Below are positions 36,339 to 44,900 of a stretch of DNA of 64,000 nt, one piece after another (position 1 is the first letter of the stretch; the number at the start of each line of letters is the position of its first letter). A program made the translations under genes and the position numbers. Origin of the DNA: Comamonas sp. B21-038 (GTDB lineage Bacteria > Pseudomonadota > Gammaproteobacteria > Burkholderiales > Burkholderiaceae_C); NCBI RefSeq assembly GCF_022387135.1, contig NZ_CP092462.1, positions 3,844,001-3,908,000 of the forward strand, given 5' to 3'. The notes under the pieces are model-generated. The model saw only the letters and a list, made by a program, of their open reading frames with translations. It was not told the DNA's origin and made no database searches.

Positions 36339-36809
36339 ATGCCCAACGCCAACCCTGCCACTGCCCACAACGCGCTGCTGCTCGACCAGCAGCTGTGTTT
36401 TGCGCTGTACTCCAGCTCACTGGCAATGACCAAGCTGTACAAGCCCCTGCTCGAACCATTGGGTTTGACCTACCCGCAGTACCTGGTGCTCTTGGTACTG
36501 TGGGAAGGCGATGGCTGCATGGTCTCCGAGCTGGGCGAGCGCCTGTACCTGGATTCGGGTACGTTGACGCCGCTGCTCAAGCGCATGCAGACTGCCGGTT
36601 GGCTGCAGCGCCAGCGCGACAGCGACGATGAGCGCCGCGTGCGCGTGCACCTGACCGATGCCGGCCGGCAACTGCGCGAGCAAGCAGCCGCCGTTCCCGC
36701 CTGTGTGCTGGAGCGCAGCCAATGCAGTTTGCAGGAGTTGCAGGCCTTGACCCAACAGATCCAACAGCTGCGCAGCCGATTGGCCGCGCCGCTGCCCGCC
36801 GCTTCTTGA
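36339..36809 (+). CDS. ohrR: OhrR-type organic-peroxide-sensing MarR regulator
   Basis: 156 aa from the ATG at 36339. The N-terminal DQQLCFALYSSS contains Cys20, the peroxide-reactive cysteine of OhrR. The winged HTH is at about residues 50-105 (VSELGERLYLDSGTLTPLLK, then wing DERRVRVHLT). OhrR represses ohr until the Cys is oxidised by organic hydroperoxides. It is directly upstream of ohr in the same orientation and has a palindrome at its own promoter, so it is probably autoregulated. Confidence 0.93.
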   Translation: MPNANPATAHNALLLDQQLCFALYSSSLAMTKLYKPLLEPLGLTYPQYLVLLVLWEGDGCMVSELGERLYLDSGTLTPLLKRMQTAGWLQRQRDSDDERRVRVHLTDAGRQLREQAAAVPACVLERSQCSLQELQALTQQIQQLRSRLAAPLPAAS

Positions 36810-36850
36810 AGAAGCAGTTTTTTTGTCCCACCGTTGACCAGGAGTTCACC

Positions 36851-37270
36851 ATGGCTACTCTCGAAAAAGTTCTGTACACCGCCCACGCACACACCACCGG
36901 CGGCCGCGACGGCGCATCGCGCACCAATGATGGCCGCCTGGACGTGCAACTGTCCTCGCCCGGTACCAGCGGCCAGGGCACCAACCCCGAGCAGCTGTTT
37001 GCCGCAGGCTACTCTGCCTGCTTCATCGGCGCGATCAAGGCGGTCGCCGGCAAGCAAAAGCTTGCACTGCCCGATGGCCTGTCGATCGACGCCGAAGTGG
37101 ACCTGGGCCCCATCCCGAACGCCTACGGCATTGCAGCCCGCCTGACGGTCAACCTGCCCGGCATGGACAAGGCCGCCGCTGAAAAGCTGGTGCATGACGC
37201 CGACCTGGTCTGCCCTTACTCCAATGCCACCCGCGGCAATATCGACAAGACCCTGACCGTGGTGGTGTAA
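36851..37270 (+). CDS. ohr: Organic hydroperoxide resistance protein
   Basis: 139 aa from the ATG at 36851, with AGGAG 6 bases upstream. Ohr is a thiol peroxidase that reduces fatty-acid and other organic peroxides. The redox pair is Cys57 (GYSACFIGAI) and Cys121 (LVCPYSNATRGN), and the conserved Arg/Glu region lies at GGRDG and NPEQLFAAG. It is 41 bp downstream of ohrR, likely one operon. Confidence 0.96.
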   Translation: MATLEKVLYTAHAHTTGGRDGASRTNDGRLDVQLSSPGTSGQGTNPEQLFAAGYSACFIGAIKAVAGKQKLALPDGLSIDAEVDLGPIPNAYGIAARLTVNLPGMDKAAAEKLVHDADLVCPYSNATRGNIDKTLTVVV

Positions 37271-37315
37271 GAACGTGTTTACGATCTCCTCGTATAGAGA
37301 TCGTAAAGACGTTCT
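37270..37315. repeat. REP-like palindromic repeat, copy 1
   Basis: AGAACGT (37270-37276) and TTTACGATCTC (37278-37288) pair with GAGATCGTAAA (37297-37307) and ACGTTCT (37309-37315): an 18-bp stem with one G-G mismatch and an 8-nt loop. Its first 23 bases match 19 of 23 in the element at 59151-59202, reversed there. It lies just after ohr. Confidence 0.65.
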
Positions 37316-37351
37316 AAGCTACACAGCGCAACGATTGACCCTCTCCAGTAC

Positions 37352-37385
37352 AGCCGGTGCATGCCTTGCATGCCCGGCTTTTTTT
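37352..37385 (+). terminator. Intrinsic terminator of ohrR-ohr
   Basis: AGCCGG-T-GCATGC (37352-37364, one bulged T) pairs with GCATGC-CCGGCT (37368-37379), followed by seven T. Confidence 0.85.
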
Positions 37386-37435
37386 GCGTCCCTGCCCTCT
37401 CCATGGCCGTCACAAGATGGGCGCACAATGGCAGG

Positions 37436-38488
37436 ATGCACGACAACGATGACTACCCGCCCAGCAGCCCGCAACAGGAACATGCCTATGCCGCACTGAC
37501 CCCCGATCTGGTGCTCGATGCGCTGGCATCGGTCGGCCTGTGGGGTGATGGCCGCCTCAATCCGCTGTCCTCGTATGAGAACCGGGTCTACCAGGTCTGG
37601 CTGGAAGACGGCAGCAAGGTGGTCTGCAAGTTCTACCGCCCCGGCCGCTGGAGCGATGCGGCCATTGCCGAGGAACACCATTTCTCCCAGCAGCTGGCCG
37701 ATGCCGAAGTGCCGGTAGTGGCACCGCTGCAACTGGGCGGCCACAGCCTGCTGCAGCATGGCGGTTTTCGTTTCTCGGTCTCGCCGTGGCGGGGCGGGCG
37801 CCAGCCCGATCTGGACGATTGGGAAGTGCTCGAATGGGTCGGCCGCTTTCTGGCCCGCATCCACACCGTGGGCGAAGCCCAGCCCTTTGCGCACCGCCCC
37901 AGCATCAACGCCCAGGACTTTGCCCGCGAACCCCATGACTGGCTGATGGCGCACGGCGCCATCCCGCCCGGCCAGCGCAGCGCCTGGAGCGATGCCTGCC
38001 GCCGCGCCACCGACAAGATCTGCGAGATCATCGACCCGGGCAGCGCGACCGGCCACTTTGCCGCAGGCAGCTTTCGCAGCCTGCGCCTGCATGGCGACTG
38101 CCACCCGGGCAATGTGCTGTGGGTGCCGCCGGAGAACCAGGGCGGCGGCCCGCATTTTGTCGATCTGGATGACACGCGCAGCGGCCCCGCTGTGCAGGAC
38201 CTGTGGATGCTGCTGTCAGGCGACCGCCGTCAGCAGAGCGCGCAGCTGTCGACCCTCGTGGAAGGCTATGAGCAGTTCCGCCCGTTTGACCGGCGCGAGC
38301 TGGTACTGATCGAGCCGCTGCGCACCCTGCGCCTGATCCACTACAGCGCCTGGCTGGCCCGGCGTTTTGACGACCCGATCTTCCCGATCCATTTCCCCTG
38401 GTTTGGCAGCGAGGCCTACTGGCAGGAGCAGACGCAGCTGCTGCAGGCCCAGCGCATCGCGATGGACGAGCCGCCGCTGTATGTGTAG
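37436..38488 (+). CDS. srkA: Stress response serine/threonine protein kinase (SrkA/YihE)
   Basis: 350 aa from the ATG at 37436. Kinase-like motifs: the N-lobe NPLSSYENRVYQVWLEDGSK, VVCKFYRPGRWSD with the ATP-contacting Lys, the catalytic loop RLHGDCHPGNVLW and the metal motif FVDLDDTRSGP. This is the choline-kinase-like fold of SrkA, which counters stress-induced cell death in E. coli. Length (about 330) is as expected. It may share the oxidative-stress theme with ohr, though a terminator lies between them. Confidence 0.93.
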   Translation: MHDNDDYPPSSPQQEHAYAALTPDLVLDALASVGLWGDGRLNPLSSYENRVYQVWLEDGSKVVCKFYRPGRWSDAAIAEEHHFSQQLADAEVPVVAPLQLGGHSLLQHGGFRFSVSPWRGGRQPDLDDWEVLEWVGRFLARIHTVGEAQPFAHRPSINAQDFAREPHDWLMAHGAIPPGQRSAWSDACRRATDKICEIIDPGSATGHFAAGSFRSLRLHGDCHPGNVLWVPPENQGGGPHFVDLDDTRSGPAVQDLWMLLSGDRRQQSAQLSTLVEGYEQFRPFDRRELVLIEPLRTLRLIHYSAWLARRFDDPIFPIHFPWFGSEAYWQEQTQLLQAQRIAMDEPPLYV

Positions 38489-38494
38489 AACCGG

Positions 38495-39010
38495 TTAACA
38501 GCGGTTGTTCAGCCGGCAGTCGGGCAGCAGTTGGCCGTCAGCGCCGCGCCACTGCAGGTTGGCATCGTGCTCGCCCGCGGGTGGGCTGACGACCCCTGGT
38601 ACGACCACGCCGGGCTGTGCGGACCGGGCATAGTCCGGTGCCGTTGCGGGGGCCGATGCAGGCGCCACGGGCGCAGCGGGGTCATACAGCACCGTGCCGG
38701 TGCCCACCCCTACGCCCACATTCGCACCACCGACGGAGGTGCCCACGCCGACACCCGCATTGCCGGTCACCTGGCCACGCTGGTTGACCCCCACACCCAC
38801 ACCGACGGGGCCCACACCCGTGCCCACCCCGGCGCTGACACCGCCACTGCCCACACCGACGCCGACCGAAAACGGCCCCAACGGCACGCCCACACCCACA
38901 TACGGTGAGCAGGCGGACAGCGCAGCCACGCAGGCCACCGCGATGGCAGCGGCAGCCGCAGCGCGGCAGTGGCGGGAGGGCGAAAAGGACAGCGTGGACA
39001 TTCGGATCAT
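38495..39010 (-). CDS. Gly/Val-rich repeat lipoprotein
   Basis: 171 aa from the ATG at 39010. The signal sequence ends in LSAC, giving a lipidated Cys. The mature part is a run of GVGVG-type repeats (SVGVGVGSGGVSAGVGTGVG and following), then a short Pro/Ala linker and a C-terminal conserved piece (LQWRGADGQLLPDCRLNNRC) with two cysteines. Such Gly/Val repeats occur in small outer-membrane lipoproteins of Burkholderiales; the function is unknown. It is convergent with srkA, 6 bp apart. Confidence 0.75.
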   Translation of the reverse strand: MIRMSTLSFSPSRHCRAAAAAAIAVACVAALSACSPYVGVGVPLGPFSVGVGVGSGGVSAGVGTGVGPVGVGVGVNQRGQVTGNAGVGVGTSVGGANVGVGVGTGTVLYDPAAPVAPASAPATAPDYARSAQPGVVVPGVVSPPAGEHDANLQWRGADGQLLPDCRLNNRC

Positions 39011-39225
39011 GGCTATTTTTAACAGCCTTTGCCCCACGGCCCCCTGCTACAAGGGCATTGCCATGGACTTTGTCTGCCTATGTCCTACGCCAGGCCATGG
39101 GCACCTGCGCCGCCTAGCGACATGCGCGGCCCCGCTGCCTACAATCCAGCCCACCGTCCTTACCGGCCAGCCGCTACCCGCCGCTGGCCTGCTGCAGCCA
39201 CCGCAGCCCAGATCCAAGTCCTGCA

Positions 39226-40431
39226 ATGAAATACCCCTGGCCGCCCTATTTCTGGGTGTGCTTCTCGATGTGCGTCGGCGTCATGGGCACGGCGCTGGCC
39301 AGCCCGCTCTACCCGCTGTACCAGGCGCAGTGGCAGCTGCCGCCCAGCGCCATCACCCAGGTGTTTGTGCTCTACATGGCCGCAGCGCTCACCAGCCTGA
39401 TGCTGCTGGGCGCGATCACGACGCGCTATGGCTTTTTCAAGGTGCTGCGGGCGGGGGTGATGCTGATGAGCGGCGGCGTGCTGCTGTCGGCACTGGCCTG
39501 GAACATGCAGGTGTTTGGCCTGAGCCGCATCATCATTGGCCTGGCCTCGGGCATGATCACGACCTCGGCCTCGCTGGGCCTGACCCAGCTCAATACCAGC
39601 GGTGACACGCAGCGCGCCGCTGCCACCACCAGTCTGACGATTGCCTTTGGTTTTGGCTTGGGGCCCATCGTCGGTGGCCTGGTGGCGCAATGGGCGCCCT
39701 TTCCGCTGCGCAGCGCCTATCTGCCATCGCTGCTGCTGAGTGCGTTGGCGATTTATTCGCTGTTCCAGGTGCAGCTGCCGGCCCACTTGCAGCCCGCGCC
39801 TGCCAGCACCCGTTTTGGCCTGCGGCAGCTGATGCCGCGCCTGACCTTCCCGGAGCGCGCTGCGCTGCGCCGCTATGGCCTGGCCTCGATGGGCGCGTTC
39901 TGCGCCTTTGGCATGTTCAGCCTGTTCGCATCGCTCGCCCCCAGCTTCATGCAAAGCATGCTGCCCTGGCATGGGCCGGCGATCAGCGGGCCATCGATCG
40001 GCCTGATCCTGCTGCTGTCGGCGGCAACTCAGTATGCCGCCAAGGGCTTTGTCACCCGCAAGGTGCTGATCACCGGCTACGCATCGCTGGCGCTGTGCAA
40101 CCTGCTGCTGATCGTCAACGTGTTTGCCAGCTCGGCCGGCGTGTTTCTGCTCTGCGTGCTGACTGCCGCACTCGGCCATGGCCTGTGCAACCTGGGCGGC
40201 ATCTCGGTGGTCAACAAGGTGGCACGGGCCGACAACCGGGCCGGCCTGCTGGCCACCTACCTGGTCACCGGCTATGTGGGCACAATCTTGCCCATTCTGG
40301 GGATTGGCTGGCTGTCCGACCAGGTGGGCCTGTCACGCGCGCTGCTGGCATTCTGCGCGGTGTTTGCGCTGCTGGCCACGGCGCTGGCGCTAGCCACCTG
40401 GCGCACGCAAGTGCCAGCCCCCCGGCAATAG
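39226..40431 (+). CDS. MFS transporter
   Basis: 401 aa, twelve hydrophobic segments. The major-facilitator loop motifs are seen between helices 2 and 3 (GAITTRYGFFKVLRAG) and in the helix 4-5 region (GLASGMITTSASLGL). It is of the drug or small-molecule efflux type, with no specific substrate. It is convergent with the exosortase-associated gene, whose stop is 8 bp away, and appears monocistronic. Confidence 0.85.
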   Translation: MKYPWPPYFWVCFSMCVGVMGTALASPLYPLYQAQWQLPPSAITQVFVLYMAAALTSLMLLGAITTRYGFFKVLRAGVMLMSGGVLLSALAWNMQVFGLSRIIIGLASGMITTSASLGLTQLNTSGDTQRAAATTSLTIAFGFGLGPIVGGLVAQWAPFPLRSAYLPSLLLSALAIYSLFQVQLPAHLQPAPASTRFGLRQLMPRLTFPERAALRRYGLASMGAFCAFGMFSLFASLAPSFMQSMLPWHGPAISGPSIGLILLLSAATQYAAKGFVTRKVLITGYASLALCNLLLIVNVFASSAGVFLLCVLTAALGHGLCNLGGISVVNKVARADNRAGLLATYLVTGYVGTILPILGIGWLSDQVGLSRALLAFCAVFALLATALALATWRTQVPAPRQ

Positions 40432-40439
40432 GAGCTCGC

Positions 40440-41168
40440 TTATTTGCGCGGTGGCAAGGTGATGCTGATCTCGTGCGAGATCTCGGGCCCGCTCTCTGCC
40501 GGGCGGATCACCTGCTCTGGCGGCGGTGGTGGCGGTGGGCGCACCACGGTGGGGCGCGGCACCAGCTTGGGCTGGATGTTCTTCTTCCAGGCCTCGACCA
40601 GCACTTCGTTGACAAACTGCCGGTCCAGCCACAGCCACAGCAAAAACGGCACCAGGGTCGGCAGCACCAGGCTGCCCAGCTGGTAGCCATAGGCCAGCAG
40701 ATCCAGCTGGGTCTGCGAAATCTTCAGCAGCCGCAGGTCCAGGTTGGTGGCCAGCACCACCTGCATCAGCAGGCTGGTGGAGATGCTGAAGGCCTGGAAC
40801 GGCAGCAAGATCACATAACCGAGAACCGCGCGCCAGACACGCCCCTTGCGCCAGGCGGCCAGCAACAGCGCCAAGAAGATCGGAAATCCGTAGGCATAGC
40901 GGCCCGGGTCGCCATCGACCGAGATCTCGGCCCAGCGGCCACCGGTGTTGGCATTGGCGACGCCGACCGAGGTGTCGACCTCGATCTTGCCCGGCGCGAT
41001 GTGCACCTGCTTGACCCAGCCCGATGCCAGGTCCTGCATGCCTTCCTTGGAGATCACCGCCACCGGGTAGCCCATCCACGGAGACAGTTGCACCCACAAC
41101 GTGGTCAGCACGATGATGCCGGCGAAGGCCAGCAGCGCAAATCGCTGTATCGGGTTCAAGCGCTTCAT
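40440..41168 (-). CDS. Exosortase H-associated membrane protein
   Basis: 242 aa from the ATG at 41168, which follows GAGGAAGAGG. It has one N-terminal transmembrane helix, a small outside domain (about residues 40-90) and two further membrane segments near residues 92-135 and 170-190. The C-terminal cytoplasmic tail has seven consecutive prolines near the end. This layout, directly downstream of an XrtH gene, matches proteins annotated as exosortase H-associated. It is in one operon with xrtH (93-bp gap). Confidence 0.8.
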   Translation of the reverse strand: MKRLNPIQRFALLAFAGIIVLTTLWVQLSPWMGYPVAVISKEGMQDLASGWVKQVHIAPGKIEVDTSVGVANANTGGRWAEISVDGDPGRYAYGFPIFLALLLAAWRKGRVWRAVLGYVILLPFQAFSISTSLLMQVVLATNLDLRLLKISQTQLDLLAYGYQLGSLVLPTLVPFLLWLWLDRQFVNEVLVEAWKKNIQPKLVPRPTVVRPPPPPPPEQVIRPAESGPEISHEISITLPPRK

Positions 41169-41261
41169 CCCTCTTCCTCGGTCTCGGCCCTGGGGGCCAT
41201 GTATTTCTAGTGCGGTGAATGGAAAAAAGCCAGCAGTGCGCACACTGCTGGCCGGTGCAGG

Positions 41262-41813
41262 TCAGGCCGCGGCCAGCGCCGGGCCCGCTCCCGAGCCTGA
41301 AGGGGGTGGCGCGTCCGAGCCATCCTCGGCCCGCTTGGCGCGCTGGCCTGCACGCACCCAGACCAGCCAGACCACCAGCACGTCCAGCATGATCAGCGCC
41401 TGCCACAGGTACTCATGGGCGAAGTTGAAAGCCGACATGTTCCACTGGCCGAGATAGAACAGGCTGATCACGCGCACGATATTGACGGCCTGGACCGCGA
41501 TGAAGCCCAGCACCAGGCCGATGAGCTTGTGGCGCCAGCTGGATGGAAAGGCCATGATGGCGGCAAACAACACAATGCACGCCTCGATGCCGTTGCAGCC
41601 GGCCTCGATGGACACGCCAAAGTTGGTGGCATGGTTCCACAGCACCTTGCCTTCTGCCACTGCCGATTTGTCAAACCAGGTGACCAAAAAAGCGCAGATC
41701 TGCGCCAGCATGGCTGTCCACGGCTCGACCAGGTGCTTTTGCACCCAGCTCAGCATGTTGAGACCGAACAAGGAGAGCTGCAGCCCCAGAAATACAAAAA
41801 AGAAGCGAACCAT
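41262..41813 (-). CDS. xrtH: Exosortase H
   Basis: 183 aa from the ATG at 41813. Exosortases are membrane transpeptidases that cut C-terminal sorting signals of exported proteins. The catalytic residues are present: Cys73 (EAGCNGIEA), Arg114 (NIVRVISLF) and His133 (FAHEYLW). Multiple transmembrane helices surround them. This is the short XrtH form, which handles IPTLxxWG-type C-terminal tails. A DUF11 protein with an IPTL-like tail lies just upstream. It is encoded before the XrtH-associated membrane protein. Confidence 0.88.
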   Translation of the reverse strand: MVRFFFVFLGLQLSLFGLNMLSWVQKHLVEPWTAMLAQICAFLVTWFDKSAVAEGKVLWNHATNFGVSIEAGCNGIEACIVLFAAIMAFPSSWRHKLIGLVLGFIAVQAVNIVRVISLFYLGQWNMSAFNFAHEYLWQALIMLDVLVVWLVWVRAGQRAKRAEDGSDAPPPSGSGAGPALAAA

Positions 41814-41927
41814 GGTGAGTGCCTGCTGTCGTCGAAGTGGACGTAGGAGCAAATATAGCCGTTAAAGTTCTGAGCGGGGGAAATGCCTCTGTCAACAACT
41901 GGTGTTCATGCGGCAAATCCCCCACGT

Positions 41928-41957
41928 AAAAAAGCCGCGCATGGCGATGCGCGGCTT
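41928..41957 (-). terminator. Intrinsic terminator of the DUF11 gene
   Basis: AAGCCGCGCAT (41932-41942) pairs with ATGCGCGGCTT (41947-41957). On the minus strand a T6 run follows. It is about 30 bp past the DUF11 stop and thus separates it from xrtH. Confidence 0.88.
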
Positions 41958-41986
41958 GGGGGCGGAGGTGCATCCGGGATGCGCGC

Positions 41987-44900
41987 TTAACGGTTGCGGC
42001 GTCCCAGTCGCAGCGCTGCGAGCGCAGCCATCGCCAACGCCATCAGCAGCAGGCCAGCCGGTGCCAGGGTGGGCACGGGCACCGGCACGGCGGGCTTGCC
42101 ATCGGGCTTGCCTTCGTTGCCCCCGCTGTCCTTGCCAGGGATGGTTGTTGTCGCAGTGCTTTCGTTGTTGCTTGGATCGGAATCACCGGCCAGGTCTACG
42201 GCAGCCGTGTTGACCAGGCTGGCCGGGCCTTGCAGCGCCGCATCCACGGTGGTCTCGACCGTCAATGCCACGGACGCACCGGCGGCCAGCGGCTCCAGCG
42301 CACAACGGAGTGTGCGGCTATCGGCGTCGAAGCGGCAGGCGGGCGACGCCTGCACAAAGACCAGGCCTTGGGGCAAGACATCGGTCACGCTGGCTTCACG
42401 GCTTGCTGCCGGGCCGTTGTTGACAACCGTCAAGGTGTAAGTCAATGCATCGCCTGCAGCCGCCTGGTCCTTGTCGACCGTCTTGCGCAGGGCCAGATCC
42501 ACCAGCGCCAGTGGCGTCTCGGTGCGGCTGTCGTTGTTGGACTCATCCGTATCACCCGGGCTGGAGAGGCTGGCACTGTTGACCACGCTGGTCTGCGCCT
42601 GCGGGCGCGACAGCAGCTTGGCCGTGAAGCGGAAGTCCCGCGTCTGCCCGGCATTGAGCGATGTGATCTCGCAGCGCAGGCTGCGCGTCGCCTCGGTATA
42701 GCTGCAGCCATCAGGCGCTGCGCCTTCCAGCGCCAGGCCTTCGGGCAGCACATCGCTGACGACGGCATGGCCATCCACCAGGTCATTGCGCGGGTTGGCG
42801 GCCGGGTCTTCCTCGTTCTTCACCGTCAAGGTGTAGGCAATCAGATCGCCCACATCCACCGCATCGCCCGCCGACGCGGTCTTGGTCAGCGACAGGTCCA
42901 CATAGCGCAGCTTGTCCAGGTCCCCGGGCGAGACCTGGGCCGGGTCATAGGTCGACGTGCGGTCCGTGGTCTGGTTGTTCTTGCTGACATCCACGCCCTC
43001 CAGCACTTCCACATCGGCCTTCACGCTGGCGCGGTGGTTGATGGTACCGACGGCGCGGCCATCGAGCAGCGAGGCTGGCTCCATCGTGAACTTGATCGCC
43101 ACGGATTCGCCAGGCGCCAGCCAGGGGAAATCACAGACCAGGCTGCCCGCCAGCGCGCCGGATGCAGGCACGCTACAGCTGTCGGTACTGAAGCGGGCAT
43201 CGCAATTGGCCAGCTGCACGCTGTCGAGCGAGACAAAGCGGAAGTCGGCCGTCGATCCGGCTGCCGGGAACTGGTCCACCATCTGCACGCCGGTTGCGTA
43301 CGACTGCGAGGCACCACTGTTGGTGACCGTGATCGTGTACTGGGTCTTGCCGGTGTCCAGCGGAATGCCGTCATTGGTGTGGCGCATGTTCACCAGCACA
43401 TCGACCTGGGGCGTGTTCAGCGGCACCGTTTCGTGGGCGCTGTTGTTGCTCAGATCCGTCTCCGGCGTGACCGACGCCACCACCACGCGGTTGTCCAGCT
43501 GAGCCGGGTAGTCCTTGGCACGCGAGCGCAGCTGGTAGGTCACGGTCTTTTGCGCCTTCTCGGCCACGGCGTCGGTCCAGGTACAGGTCAGCGTGCGGTT
43601 GGCTTCGGTGATCTCCAAGCCTGCTGCAAACGTGGCACCGCCGCTCAAGCTGCAGCTGCCCCGGGCAATACTGGGCGCAGCGCCCACCCAGATCGTGTTC
43701 AGCGGCAACTGATCGGTCACGCTGACCTTGCGCGCCTGCGAGGGGCCGCTGTTCTTGGCGGTCAAGGTGTAGGTGATCGCCTGGCCGGCGGCAGCGCTCT
43801 CGGGCGCAGCCTGCTTGGTTACGGTCAGATCGGTCAGGGCTTCCAGCTCCACCGAGGCCTGGGAGCGGTTGTTGCCGGTGTTGAACTCCGCCGTATCGGG
43901 CGAGCTCACATCCGCCACATTGACGATGGTGTTGGTCTGCGTGGCATCGTCCTTGGGATCCACATACTGGCGCGCCTGGATGACGACCAGGTATTCCGCT
44001 GCCGGATCGGCGGGCAGGTTGCGGAAGTTGCAGGTCACGGTGGCGGACTTCTGGTTGTTGTCGCCCGAGATCGAACAGGCATCCGACTCCGCGCCATTGC
44101 CGCCAGGCATGGTGACTTCGGCCGTCAGATAGCGTCCGTTGGCATAGGGTTGTACCCCCAGCACGCCTGCGCTGTAGGAGGTCAGCAGGTTGCCCACGGT
44201 GTCCGTGACCTTGACGGTCCTGGCCATCTGCAGGTCCACATTGCCGGCGTCAGCGGGCACATCGTTCTTGACGCGCAAGCGGTAGACGACCTCGGCACCG
44301 GACGCCGCCGATGCGCCGGTGACCGCAGCCGACTTGCTGATCGACAGATCGGCCTTGGCCTCCGACAGGTTCACGCTGTTGCTGTCGGCAATATGGCCGA
44401 TGGCGGCACTGCCCCGCCCGTCCACGCCTGTCACCTGGGCGCCATTTTTGATGGTGGCAAACTTGCCCTGGCCCGGATCGATGTGCGCGACCACATTGAG
44501 CAGCAACTCCGAGGTCTTGCCCGCGGCGATGCCTCCCGTGAAGGTGCAGGTCAGCAGCCGGCCCAGTTCAGTGGCCGTCGTGCTTTCGGGGCTGCACGTC
44601 CACGGAGAGCCTGCGGGCACCCCGGTGAACTGCAACTGCCCATCCAATTGGTCCGTCACCGTGATCGTCTGGCCCTCCAGCACATCCAGCGGGCCATTGT
44701 TCTTGATCTTGACCGCGTACTGGTACGGCTGGCCGGAGGCTATCACCGACGCCGTGGTGCTTTTGCTCACGGCCAGGTCCACCTGGTTGCTGACCAGCAC
44801 GCTGGCCTGCGCCTTGTTGTTGTCGCCTACATTCGCAGGCGATTCATTGCTGGCCGAGACCTGGGCGGCGTTGTTGACCACGCTTTCGGCGGCCACGGAA

